Source of the DNA: Gammaproteobacteria bacterium
Lineage (GTDB): Bacteria > Pseudomonadota > Gammaproteobacteria > Pseudomonadales > Ketobacteraceae
Assembly (NCBI GenBank): GCA_013178375.1
Contig: JABLXQ010000011.1
Span: 1 to 64,000, forward strand
DNA length: 64,000 bases
Direction of reading: 5' to 3'
In this document: positions 34,786-43,371 of the stretch, in pieces
How the letters are laid out: each line of letters begins with the position of its first letter
Position numbering within the stretch: position 1 is the stretch's first letter
The notes under the pieces: generated by a model
Database searches by the model: none
Told to the model about the DNA's origin: nothing
The model's input: only the letters and a program-made list of their open reading frames with translations
Position numbers and translations under genes: made by a program

Positions 34786-37503
34786 ATGACCGATTCCGTT
34801 TCCGCACAGTCCGACCTGTCAGGTGCCCTTCTGTGGGATGGCCTGTCTCTGACCAAGTTCCGCGCGCCGCGCCAGCGCCGGGACCTGGTGCCTCGTAGTG
34901 CGCTGCTGGCCCGCACGGCGGCCCTGATCGAGCAGCATCCTTTTACCCTGGTGTGCGCGCCGGCGGGCTTTGGCAAGAGCACGTTATTGTTGCAGCTGGC
35001 GCAGCAGTTGCCGGCGGATCAACAGGTGGTGTGGCTGTCGCTGGATGGGGATGACAATGATCCCAACCGGCTTTTTGTGTCGCTGGTAGCGGCGCTGCGG
35101 GAGCTGCCCCTGCGCTGGGACGTGGAGCCGCGCCTGCTGGCGACGCAGGTGAACGGGCCGGGGCAGGCCAATCGCACCATTACCAGCGTGCTGGCCAATG
35201 CGCTGGCGAGTCTCAACACCGAGCGTCTGATTCTGTTCCTGGATGACCTGCATTGCGTGAACGATGCCAGTGCGCTGCAGCTGCTGGCGGATCTGGTGGA
35301 CCGCTTGCCGCCGGCGGTAAGCCTGGTGGCGGGTTCGCGGGTGGAGCCGGCACTGCCGCTTGCCCGCTGGCGGGTGCGGGGCGAGCTGGGCCAGATCGTT
35401 GCGGCGGATCTGCAGTTCGATCAGGCCGAGGCGGAGTCGCTGGCACGGCTGCGTCATGGGGATCACGGTGGAGCTGCGGTGCCGGCGGACTTTGTGGCCC
35501 AGGCGCTGCAACGCACCCAGGGGTGGGCGGCGGGACTGAGCCTGGTGTTCGGGGTGACCAGTGGCCCCCTGGTGGAGCACCTGCAGTCGGCGGTGGACAA
35601 GGCGGCCAGTCGGCATCTGTTCGATTTTTTCGCGCAGGAGGTACTGGCAGAGCTGCCGCCGGATCTGGCGGATTTCGTGTTGCACTGTTCGGTGTTGCCG
35701 GAGCTGAATCCGGCCTTGTGCCAGGCAGTGACCGGGCGCAGCGATGTGCACGAGGTACTGGAGGATCTGTATCGGCGCAATCTGTTTCTGACCGCGCTGG
35801 ACGAGACGCTGCCGGTGCTGCGGTTTCATGACCTGTTCCTGGATTTTCTGCGTATCCGGCTGGAACGCCTGCAGCCGGATCTGGTGCCGGAACTGCACGC
35901 CCGCGCCGCAGTGGCCGAGCAGGTACCGTTGCGGGCAGTCAATCACTGGCTCAAGGCGCAGCAGTGGGACCCGGCGGTGGCGGCCATCAGCGCCTGCCTG
36001 GAACCGTTGCTGGCGGAAGGCAGTGTGGCCCTGGTGGCGCGCTGGATCGCCCAGTTGCCGGCGGCGGTGAGCGCGCGGCCCGAGGTGGCGCGCCTGCAGG
36101 CGTTGTGTGCCTGGGCCGGGTGGGATTTCCAGTTGGCGGCGGAACATCTGGAGGCGGCCTGCACCGGGTTCCAGGCCAAGGGCAATGAATCGGAATTCGT
36201 GCGCCATTTTGCCCTGCTGCCGCGGGCCTATAACGCAGTGGGGCGCCTGCTGGATGCGGAGCGGGCCCTGAACCGGATCGAGGACATGCCCCTTGAGCAG
36301 GCCTCGCGCGTCAGTTGTCTGGGTGCGCGGGCCTGGCAGGAGCTGGCCATGGGCCGGCCGGCGCGGGTGGCCAGTTGTCTGGCGGACATTGCCATAGCAG
36401 CGGAGCAGGAACCGGCATTGCTGAGTCCCGCCCTGGATGATGCCTTCAACAGTTTCATGTTTGGGCTGCCCGGTGTGCAGCGTCCCATGCAGCGCCTGCG
36501 GGCTTTGTGTCAGGCGCAACTGGACAAGCCTGGGACCTCGTGGCAGATCGCGGCGTTTGCCCATGCGACCTGGCTGGATTTCTGGCACGGTGATCGCGCC
36601 CGGCTGCAGGCGGCGGTGCAGGCCCAGACCCGGTTGCAGCAGCGTCTGTCGGTGGTGCCGGCCCTGCGCCTGAATGCGCGTCAGGCGGAAGCCTGGGAAG
36701 CGGCGGCGGCCGGTGACCTGGAGCGCGCAGTGGCGTTCGAGCGCCGGGCGCTGCAGGCCCTGGATGAACTGGGTGTGCCGGGCCTGACCGCCACCTGGCG
36801 CCGCGCCACCACCCATAACCTGGTGCACTTCTTCTGGATGGCGCGGGATCTTGAGGCCATGCGCGAGCTGTGGCCCTACCTGAGTCCGCAGCCTTCCGCG
36901 GTGGAATGGCCGTTCCTCAATACCGCGCGAGCCCAGCTGCGTGGACAGATCGCACTGCTGGAAGGGGATCTGGCGGCGGCGGAAGCCACGCTGCTGGAGG
37001 CGGAAACCCTGCAGCGGGCCTGGCCCATGCCCACCTTTATCGGCGATGTGCGGGTGACACTGGCCTGGCTGCGCCTGCAGCAGCAGAATCCCCACGAGGC
37101 CTGGCTGGTGTTCCAGCCGGTGCTGGAACGCTGCCGGCAGGAAGACAGCCTGGGCCTGCTGCTGACCTCGCCGGCGTTCGTGGTGGACCCGTTGCTGGCA
37201 CTGGTGCCGGCGGATCAGCGCGCCGCACTGCAACCGTTACTGTTGCGTCTGCAGGCCTGGCGCAGTACATCGGCGCAAACGGTGGAGCCGGTTCCCACGC
37301 TGCCCCCGGTTCTGCAGGAATTGTCGGAGCGGGAACGGGAAGTACTTTCCATGCTCGCCGCCGGCGACAGCAACAAGCTCATCGCCCGCGCCCTGGACCT
37401 GAGTCCCCACACCGTGAAGCGCCATGTTGCGAATATCCTGGCCAAGCTGGATTGCAGCTCCCGCGGTCAGGCGGCGGCGCTGTGGCGCGATCACACGCGC
37501 TGA
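34786..37503 (+). CDS. MalT-like LuxR-family transcriptional regulator (STAND ATPase)
   Basis: A 905-residue large ATP-binding LuxR regulator. It has the P-loop CAPAGFGKSTLL (57-68) and Walker B LILFLDDLHCV. About 450 residues of helical TPR-like sensor repeats come next, and a C-terminal LuxR helix-turn-helix (LSEREREVLSMLAAGDSNKLIARALDL then HTVKRHVANILAKL). The architecture is that of MalT and of AlkS, the alkane regulator; the inducer cannot be read from sequence. Its coding sequence is very GC-rich at codon position three. The downstream small SnoaL-like gene is 126 bases away. Confidence 0.9.
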   Translation: MTDSVSAQSDLSGALLWDGLSLTKFRAPRQRRDLVPRSALLARTAALIEQHPFTLVCAPAGFGKSTLLLQLAQQLPADQQVVWLSLDGDDNDPNRLFVSLVAALRELPLRWDVEPRLLATQVNGPGQANRTITSVLANALASLNTERLILFLDDLHCVNDASALQLLADLVDRLPPAVSLVAGSRVEPALPLARWRVRGELGQIVAADLQFDQAEAESLARLRHGDHGGAAVPADFVAQALQRTQGWAAGLSLVFGVTSGPLVEHLQSAVDKAASRHLFDFFAQEVLAELPPDLADFVLHCSVLPELNPALCQAVTGRSDVHEVLEDLYRRNLFLTALDETLPVLRFHDLFLDFLRIRLERLQPDLVPELHARAAVAEQVPLRAVNHWLKAQQWDPAVAAISACLEPLLAEGSVALVARWIAQLPAAVSARPEVARLQALCAWAGWDFQLAAEHLEAACTGFQAKGNESEFVRHFALLPRAYNAVGRLLDAERALNRIEDMPLEQASRVSCLGARAWQELAMGRPARVASCLADIAIAAEQEPALLSPALDDAFNSFMFGLPGVQRPMQRLRALCQAQLDKPGTSWQIAAFAHATWLDFWHGDRARLQAAVQAQTRLQQRLSVVPALRLNARQAEAWEAAAAGDLERAVAFERRALQALDELGVPGLTATWRRATTHNLVHFFWMARDLEAMRELWPYLSPQPSAVEWPFLNTARAQLRGQIALLEGDLAAAEATLLEAETLQRAWPMPTFIGDVRVTLAWLRLQQQNPHEAWLVFQPVLERCRQEDSLGLLLTSPAFVVDPLLALVPADQRAALQPLLLRLQAWRSTSAQTVEPVPTLPPVLQELSEREREVLSMLAAGDSNKLIARALDLSPHTVKRHVANILAKLDCSSRGQAAALWRDHTR

Positions 37504-37629
37504 GTTTTTTCTACCGGACCTTCTGGCTGGGCCTTTTTCCACGTTGCCATGGGCCAAAGGAGCCATGCGGTCGCCCGTCATTTCAGGCACAGTCCCGTCA
37601 GTGGTTTTTTAAAAGCGGGAGTCCTGCGC

Positions 37630-37983
37630 ATGCCGCATGAGGAAAAAGTCATATTGCAGCTCAGCCTGAAGTTGCCCCAGCTGCTGTCTGCCGGGGACGC
37701 AACGGGCCTGGCAGCGTTATTCGATGACGAACTGGAAGCAGTGGATGCGACTGGCAGCCGCCTGGACAAGGCGCGGGCGGTGCAACGCCTGCTGCAAATG
37801 CCGTTGCAGGGCATCAAGGTGACGGATATCCGCATTACGCTGTTCGGCGATACGGCGCTGGCAACCGGTTTACTGCACTTGCCGGCGGACGCGGCGGAAC
37901 AGCATTGCTGCTACAGCCAGTTGTGGTTGCGGCGTGGTGAACACTGGCGTCTGCGAGGACTGCAACTGACGCCGCGACGCTGA
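37630..37983 (+). CDS. SnoaL/NTF2-like small protein
   Basis: A 117-residue protein with the helical start (LKLPQLLSAGDATGLAALFDDELEAVD) and beta-rich remainder (GIKVTDIRITLFGDTALATGLLHL) of the SnoaL/DUF4440 NTF2-like fold. It has no clear catalytic residue. Start 37630 follows GGGAG. It may act with the regulator upstream, but there is no direct evidence. Confidence 0.65.
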   Translation: MPHEEKVILQLSLKLPQLLSAGDATGLAALFDDELEAVDATGSRLDKARAVQRLLQMPLQGIKVTDIRITLFGDTALATGLLHLPADAAEQHCCYSQLWLRRGEHWRLRGLQLTPRR

Positions 37984-38105
37984 ACCGGCAGTGCAGTGCG
38001 AGGAGCCATTGCGGTGTGAAAAGGCAGTGGCTCTCTTAGGCGATTCGGCGGCGCGATGCGATGGGTACGCTGGCGGGGTTTTCAAACCCAAGGAGCGAAC
38101 CCGAA

Positions 38106-39629
38106 ATGAAACAGCACAGTGCAATCCTGATTCTGATGTCGGTTCTGGCCGGCTGCGGTGGCGGTGGTGGTGGCGGTGATGGCAGCAGCCAGCAACCCCC
38201 GCGCAATAACGACAGCAATCCCCCACCCCCCACCACGCCGGTCGGTTCCGTGCTCGGCGCCGCCGTCTCCGCTGTAATCGGCAGCGACGGTGGCGAACTG
38301 CAGTCCGCCGACGGCAGCGTCACGCTGCTGGTGCCCGCCGGCGCCTTCAGCGCGGACACCACCGTGTCGATCCAGCCCATCAGCAACGAAGCCCTGAGCG
38401 GCATCGGCACCGCCTTTCGCATCCAGCCCGAAGGCCTGCACAGCAATCTGCCCATGACCCTGCGCTTCAAACCCGGCGCCGATGATCTGCAGGGTTCCGC
38501 CCTGCGGTTCGTCACCATTGGTTTCCAGGACAGCGCCGGCCACTGGCGTGTGTACGAACAACCGCAGCGTGATAGCGCCAGCAATACCGTGTCGGTGCAG
38601 ACCACCCATTTCAGCGACTGGTCGATGCTGGCGGGCGTGCAGCTGCGGCCGGGTAAAACCACCGTGAAGACCGGCGCCAGCAAAACGCTCACCATTGAAA
38701 TCTGCGATACGGACGATTACCCGGTGGACGATCCGGACTACGGCCAGTTGCCTGTTCAGCTCGACTGCCACGCCGCGCCCATCAATGCCCTCAGCGCCCA
38801 GCACTGGTCCGTCAACGGTGCCGAAGGCGGCTCGGCAGCCACCGGCACCATCGTGGCCAACGCCAACAAAGTCACCGGCGAAGCCACCTATTCCGCACCG
38901 GACACCGTGCCAGATGTGAATCCGGTGGCCGTGTCGGTGGAAGTCCATGACTTCGAAAATCCCGCCGACAAAACCCTGCTGGTGAGCAATATCACCGTGA
39001 TACCGGATATCACCTGCGACGCCCTCAAGAGCGTCGAAACCATCGACGCGGGTATGGCATTCAGTCCGTTCAACTGGAATGCCAGCAACGACAACCAGGC
39101 CTACGAAGGTCACCAGTCCGGCCGCCTGGGCGGCACCATGATCAACCGGATTCCTGCAGCGGCCCGCGATTTGAGCCCCATCGGTTTCTGGACGTCGCAG
39201 AACACGACCCACAGTGGCCTTGTCACCATGAACGACACCCGCACGCTGTTCTACCACGACGAAACCGTAGTCCAGCAGGCGGTGGGGAGTGGCCTGCCCT
39301 ACAGCGGCATGGATGTACCCAGTTTCATCGCGCTGACGGTGGATTACGCCACCTGTGAATACGAACTGGTGGCGTCCTTTGTTGTGATGGGAACCGTGAG
39401 TGAGAACGGTGTCGGCGCCGAAGCTCCGATTGCGCCGGGCGGGATCTATTATCGTGAATCCGTGCCCAACGAACTATTGCAGAATGGCAGTCTGACGCGG
39501 GAACTGACCCTGCCCGTGCGCTATGACACTGGTGACAAGCTCAATGGCTTCTATCCCGCCGGTCAGAACGATCAGCTGAGAGCCGAAGGCAGCACCGAAC
39601 TGAACTGGAATTTCGAGCTGATCCGGTAA
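38106..39629 (+). CDS. Large outer lipoprotein with ZU5-like and beta domains
   Basis: A 507-residue lipoprotein: lipobox VLAGC (Cys16), then a Gly-run and a Gln/Pro/Asn-rich spacer typical of surface lipoproteins. Residues about 50-190 (VIGSDGGELQSADGSVTLLVPAGAF) look like a ZU5-type domain. The rest is beta-rich and Ig-like. AGGAG precedes the ATG. No enzyme motif. It is a single-gene unit with a strong terminator. Confidence 0.8.
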   Translation: MKQHSAILILMSVLAGCGGGGGGGDGSSQQPPRNNDSNPPPPTTPVGSVLGAAVSAVIGSDGGELQSADGSVTLLVPAGAFSADTTVSIQPISNEALSGIGTAFRIQPEGLHSNLPMTLRFKPGADDLQGSALRFVTIGFQDSAGHWRVYEQPQRDSASNTVSVQTTHFSDWSMLAGVQLRPGKTTVKTGASKTLTIEICDTDDYPVDDPDYGQLPVQLDCHAAPINALSAQHWSVNGAEGGSAATGTIVANANKVTGEATYSAPDTVPDVNPVAVSVEVHDFENPADKTLLVSNITVIPDITCDALKSVETIDAGMAFSPFNWNASNDNQAYEGHQSGRLGGTMINRIPAAARDLSPIGFWTSQNTTHSGLVTMNDTRTLFYHDETVVQQAVGSGLPYSGMDVPSFIALTVDYATCEYELVASFVVMGTVSENGVGAEAPIAPGGIYYRESVPNELLQNGSLTRELTLPVRYDTGDKLNGFYPAGQNDQLRAEGSTELNWNFELIR

Positions 39630-39656
39630 TTGCAACTATCCATTTTGCCGGTAAAG

Positions 39657-39687
39657 AAAAAGCCCATTCACAGGAATGGGCTTTTTT
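39657..39687. terminator. Bidirectional terminator between the lipoprotein and cytochrome genes
   Basis: AGCCCATTC and GAATGGGCT form a 9-bp stem with loop ACAG, flanked by an A-run on the left and a T-run on the right. It can serve both convergent genes. Confidence 0.92.
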
Positions 39688-39709
39688 ATGGGTGTTGCGC
39701 GGATGCGTT

Positions 39710-40618
39710 TCAGCGATTGCTGGCCACCACCGGTGGCAGGGTTTTCAGGTACAGGAAAAGCGCGGCGGAATCGGTGTCGTTCATCTGGGCCAGGGCCGCA
39801 AACGGCATCACGTTGCTGATGGCGCTGCCATCGGGCCGGCGACCGCTGCGGAGCATGGCGCGGAAACTTTCCACATCGGGATAATGCATCAGCGCGCCCT
39901 GTTCACCCGGTGTCAGGTCGGCGGCTGCAGGCCAGGCCGGTGGCGCGCCGGGAATGGCACCGCCAGTCAAATGCGGGCCGTGACAACCCTTGCAGCTCTG
40001 CGCCAGATATTCGCCGTATTCCACAGTGACAGCAGCGGGTATCGCCGGCTGCGGCGGCAGGCTGTGATCGATTTTCGCGGCGGAATCCTGCACCACGCCC
40101 AGCGCATACAGCACCCGCACCGGCAACGGCAGCTGCCATTGCGCCGGCTGGGTGTTCACCGCTGGCAATTGCCGCACATAGGCCACCAGATCCTCCAGAT
40201 CCGGATCACTCAGACGCGCGAAATCCTCCGACGGCATAAAGATCAGCGGCGTGCCGTCCGGCTTAACGCCGTGACGGATGGTGCGATCCCAGTCGTCGGC
40301 CTGATAGCGAAACACACGGGATTGGGATGAACCGGAAATGTTGGCGCCGGACACCCGCATACCGGTCTCGGGATCGTCCACGAATACATGGCCACCGCCG
40401 TCATTGCCATGGCAATCGGCGCAGCCTTTGGTCTGATACAGGTAACGGCCCCGCGCGATGCTGTCGGCATCATTCTTCAGCGCGATGGGATGACTGGGAA
40501 TGTGCACGGTGCGCTGCATCTTGCTGTCGCTCACCAGTATGGTGGCGCCCAGGGAACCGGTGATCACGGCAGCGAGAACACCCGCTGCCAAAGCAGTACG
40601 TTTGATCCAGGGTTGCAT
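39710..40618 (-). CDS. Dihaem c-type cytochrome
   Basis: A 302-residue periplasmic cytochrome anchored by an N-terminal helix (residues about 8-28). There are two haem c sites, CADCH (66-70) and CKGCH (209-213). Each is followed by a conserved Met region (FMPSEDFARLSDPDLEDLVAYVRQLP and NVMPFAALAQMNDTDSAALFLYLKTLPP). It resembles the cytochrome subunits of alcohol or gluconate dehydrogenases. The GMC oxidoreductase at 46467 is a possible but distant partner. GAGGA precedes the ATG. Leftward, 11 bases after the upstream gene. Confidence 0.92.
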   Translation of the reverse strand: MQPWIKRTALAAGVLAAVITGSLGATILVSDSKMQRTVHIPSHPIALKNDADSIARGRYLYQTKGCADCHGNDGGGHVFVDDPETGMRVSGANISGSSQSRVFRYQADDWDRTIRHGVKPDGTPLIFMPSEDFARLSDPDLEDLVAYVRQLPAVNTQPAQWQLPLPVRVLYALGVVQDSAAKIDHSLPPQPAIPAAVTVEYGEYLAQSCKGCHGPHLTGGAIPGAPPAWPAAADLTPGEQGALMHYPDVESFRAMLRSGRRPDGSAISNVMPFAALAQMNDTDSAALFLYLKTLPPVVASNR

Positions 40619-40629
40619 GACGGATTTCC

Positions 40630-41646
40630 TCAGGAAGGGTTGCGTTGGCAAATGGCATGGGGGGAACGGATCATCTGGGTGCCGCACTGTTTCACATACG
40701 CGGCCTGCTCGACGCTGCGGCGCAGGTGATCCAGCAGCTGCTCCATGTCACCAACCACCGCAGTGTCGTAACCGGTGATGCGGGCCAGATGCAGTTGGCT
40801 TTTGGCATCCGCACCGAATGCAGTGGCCTGCATATGGCGATCGGCTTCCGCTACAGCGCTTGCCAGATTGTCGCTATGCTGCTGCAGCGCTTGCTTCTGT
40901 ATCTGCAGCACCTGGTTGGCGCGGGCTTCCAGCAATGGCAGCACCTGCGCCACATAGACATCCCACTGGGCCTGACAGCCCTTGTCGCAGCTGACATCGT
41001 CCCAATCCGAACGTGGTCTGGCCGCTTTCACGTTGTAGGGCTGTGCCTGCAGCTCTTTGGCGTCCGCCGCCGCTTTCTGCCAGATCGCTTCGCTCGCCTG
41101 AATCCGTTGCACTTGCGCGCCACTGTAAGCAGCACCCGCTTCCGACGCGCGCTGCACTGCCGGGGAATCATTCGCCAGCAACTGGGCTTCGTTGGGAATA
41201 CCGGGATTGTTCTGCATGGGTTGCGACATCTTCTGCGACAGCGCCATCAGTTCCTGGGGCGACATACTGTGCATTCGGTCCTGCATCTGGCGGGCATAGG
41301 CGGGATCGCTCTGCATGCGTTGCACGTCAATGCCCGCGTTGGCCATGCCCTGATTCAGGCTATCCATCTGCGCCATAGCCTGGTCCTGCACGGCGTCGTT
41401 GCGGGAATTGGCGATGACACTCACCGCATTTTTCTGGGCATCCAGATCCGCCGTCAGTTGCAGCACTTGCGGGGCCACCAGCTCACCGTTGCCATCCACC
41501 CAGCGGGTGGCGGCCGCGATGGTGTCCGGCAGCTTGGGAATGCGGTTGAACAAGGCCTGCAGTGAGGCAGGGATTTCAGCCGCCTGCAGCTGGCCGCTGG
41601 CGGCACAGCCCAGGAACAGGGAGAGACAAAACATAAAGTAGCGCAT
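40630..41646 (-). CDS. Predicted periplasmic protein of unknown function
   Basis: A 338-residue exported protein: signal peptide about residues 1-22 (MRYFMFCLSLFLGCAASGQLQAAE), then a largely helical, Gln/Ala-rich sequence. It includes a Met/Gln-rich section (NAGIDVQRMQSDPAYARQ, DRMHSMSPQELMALSQKMSQ). Close to the DUF of exported helical proteins, but no named family recognised. It is immediately upstream (11 bases) of the cytochrome gene, so they are likely co-transcribed. Confidence 0.7.
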   Translation of the reverse strand: MRYFMFCLSLFLGCAASGQLQAAEIPASLQALFNRIPKLPDTIAAATRWVDGNGELVAPQVLQLTADLDAQKNAVSVIANSRNDAVQDQAMAQMDSLNQGMANAGIDVQRMQSDPAYARQMQDRMHSMSPQELMALSQKMSQPMQNNPGIPNEAQLLANDSPAVQRASEAGAAYSGAQVQRIQASEAIWQKAAADAKELQAQPYNVKAARPRSDWDDVSCDKGCQAQWDVYVAQVLPLLEARANQVLQIQKQALQQHSDNLASAVAEADRHMQATAFGADAKSQLHLARITGYDTAVVGDMEQLLDHLRRSVEQAAYVKQCGTQMIRSPHAICQRNPS

Positions 41647-41984
41647 GGATGGAACGTCCATTGTTGATTGGGATGCTATCCATGTTGTACGACTTTGTAT
41701 GATCCGGCATCGCCCGAATGGGCCAGCGCGGAGGATACTGAAGAGCCATTGGCGGCCGGAATGCCACCGCACATTGAACAACTAAATTCGATGCCATGAT
41801 TGGCTAACAAAGCGTGACGCATCGCGACTGCTGTACCGTATTCATTGAGGGTCCAATTACAAATACCTCTGAAAGGTGCTCATAGTTGTCGCTAAACTTT
41901 GAAAACTTGTCGCCCCAGTCAACCTGCTCGGAGAGCCTGAACCATAGGATCCAGACTCACCGAATCTATGCCCCCGAACATACA

Positions 41985-43111
41985 GAATTTTTAGCGGCCG
42001 CCTAGCCCGGAAATTTCACCAAATTTGATACAGCAAGGCCGTTAACCCCTTAAAATCAAGTCGCCAAACAATAATCCAAGGGCGACCTTGCCGTGACGAA
42101 ACGTTACCACAACCATATGCAGTTTTCCTTCGTAAAACGCCGCCGTGTTGAGGCCAGTTTTGAAGGTGGTGAAGCCACCTCGGACGGAGGCGTTTTGCTG
42201 TTGCGCGAGACCGATCAGAAGCTGGGCCTGATTCAAGCAGTCAATCGCGCCATCCAGGATACACGGGAGCGCGGGCGATGCCAGCATTCACAAATCGAGC
42301 TGCTGCGGCAGCGTATTTACGGCCTGGCCTTGGGCTATGAAGATCTCAATGATCACCAGGCCCTACGCCACGATGGTGCAATCCAAACGACAGTGGGCGT
42401 TCTCAATCCGTTGGCCAGCCCGTCAATCTTGCATCGTCTGGAGCAGCGTCACGACAAGCAGTCGGCGGTCATCCTACATGAGGTGCTGTTACAACAATTC
42501 ATTGCCAGTTTTACCAAAGCACCTCGCGAGCTGATTCCGGATTTTGATGCCACCCACAATATCGTCCTCGGTGAACAGGAAGGACGCTATTTCAATAGAT
42601 TTTACGACGAACACTGCTTCCTTCCCCTGTATGTCTTTTGTGGTCAACACCTGCTGGTCAGCTATTTGCGTCCTGCCAGTCGCGGTGCGGCGCATCATGC
42701 CCCGGCGATATTGAAATTATTGGTCACCTCGATGCGAAAGGTCTGGCCGAAAGTGCGCATCATCCTTCGCGCCGATGGTGGTTTCTGTGTGCCACGCTTG
42801 TTGAACTGGTGTGATTTTGCGGGTATCGATTATGTGATTGGCGCCTGCTATCGCTCACCGGCTACAAGGCCAGCGGTAAACCGCAACGGCAACATGGCGA
42901 ATTGCATCAAGGAACAGAAATCGCTGTTCTCTGAGCGCACCTCGTGCCACCACTGGTGGCCCAACCAGCTCCGGTTGCTGTTGTCCGGATTTGCCTATGT
43001 CTTGATGCATGGATTGCGCAGGCTGGCGCTGCAAAATACCGTGCTGGAAATCAGATATTCGATTTCGAATGTTTGGTGAAATATCCGGGCTAGCTGGCCG
43101 CTGAAAAATCC
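41985..43111 (+). mobile_element. Internally deleted IS1380-type insertion sequence with both ends kept
   Basis: About 1.1 kb, where the family is usually around 1.6-1.7 kb. The terminal inverted repeats are clear: the left end around 41992-42023 (TAGCCCGGAAATTTCACCAA core) matches the right end around 43072-43104 (TAGCCCGGATATTTCACCAA core, inverted) over about 38 bases with few mismatches. Internal sequence is a damaged transposase gene. It is probably immobile by itself but could be moved in trans. Exact ends and the target duplication cannot be fixed. Confidence 0.85.
42093..43079 (+). pseudogene. Degraded IS1380-family transposase
   Basis: The 328-codon frame starts at GTG with the family sequence TKRYHNHMQFSFVKRRRVEASF and keeps the first catalytic Asp (DFDATHN) and the second (RADGGF). 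Roughly 70-80 residues are then missing between the CDFAGIDYVIGACY and NCIKEQ regions. The normal GEMENRIKEQ segment reads GNMANCIKEQ, so the catalytic Glu is lost. The C-terminus also ends early (family members continue about 100 residues). The normal length is about 430-450 residues. Confidence 0.9.
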
Positions 43112-43371
43112 CCTACTTTTTTTGGCACCAGTCACGCGTTTCGAAACGAAATTTTCGTCTGCTATTTTCAAAACAATATAAACCAAAATGGTTTCGCGTG
43201 GAAAACACACTTGGAAAGCCTTCTTACGACAAAAGCCTTTGTGCTTTTTCACAGATGTTACACCATTCAGCAATAGTCGCTATATCTTTTCTCAGCCCGA
43301 CGAATTGCGGAATAGGGCGCCGGCCCTTACCGCCCCACGCGAATAAGTGTCAACAGACCCCTACGAGTCCA
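43112..43371. other. AT-rich stretch between the IS remnant and the TonB receptor
   Basis: About 260 bases with no credible gene on either strand. The base composition is lower in GC than the surrounding chromosome, as is typical of sequence flanking mobile elements. Confidence 0.5.

Noticed and set aside
34984-37233. 749-codon minus-strand ORF opposite the MalT-like regulator
   Set aside because: Gln/His/Arg-rich shadow of a very GC-rich gene; no start signals and no recognised domain.
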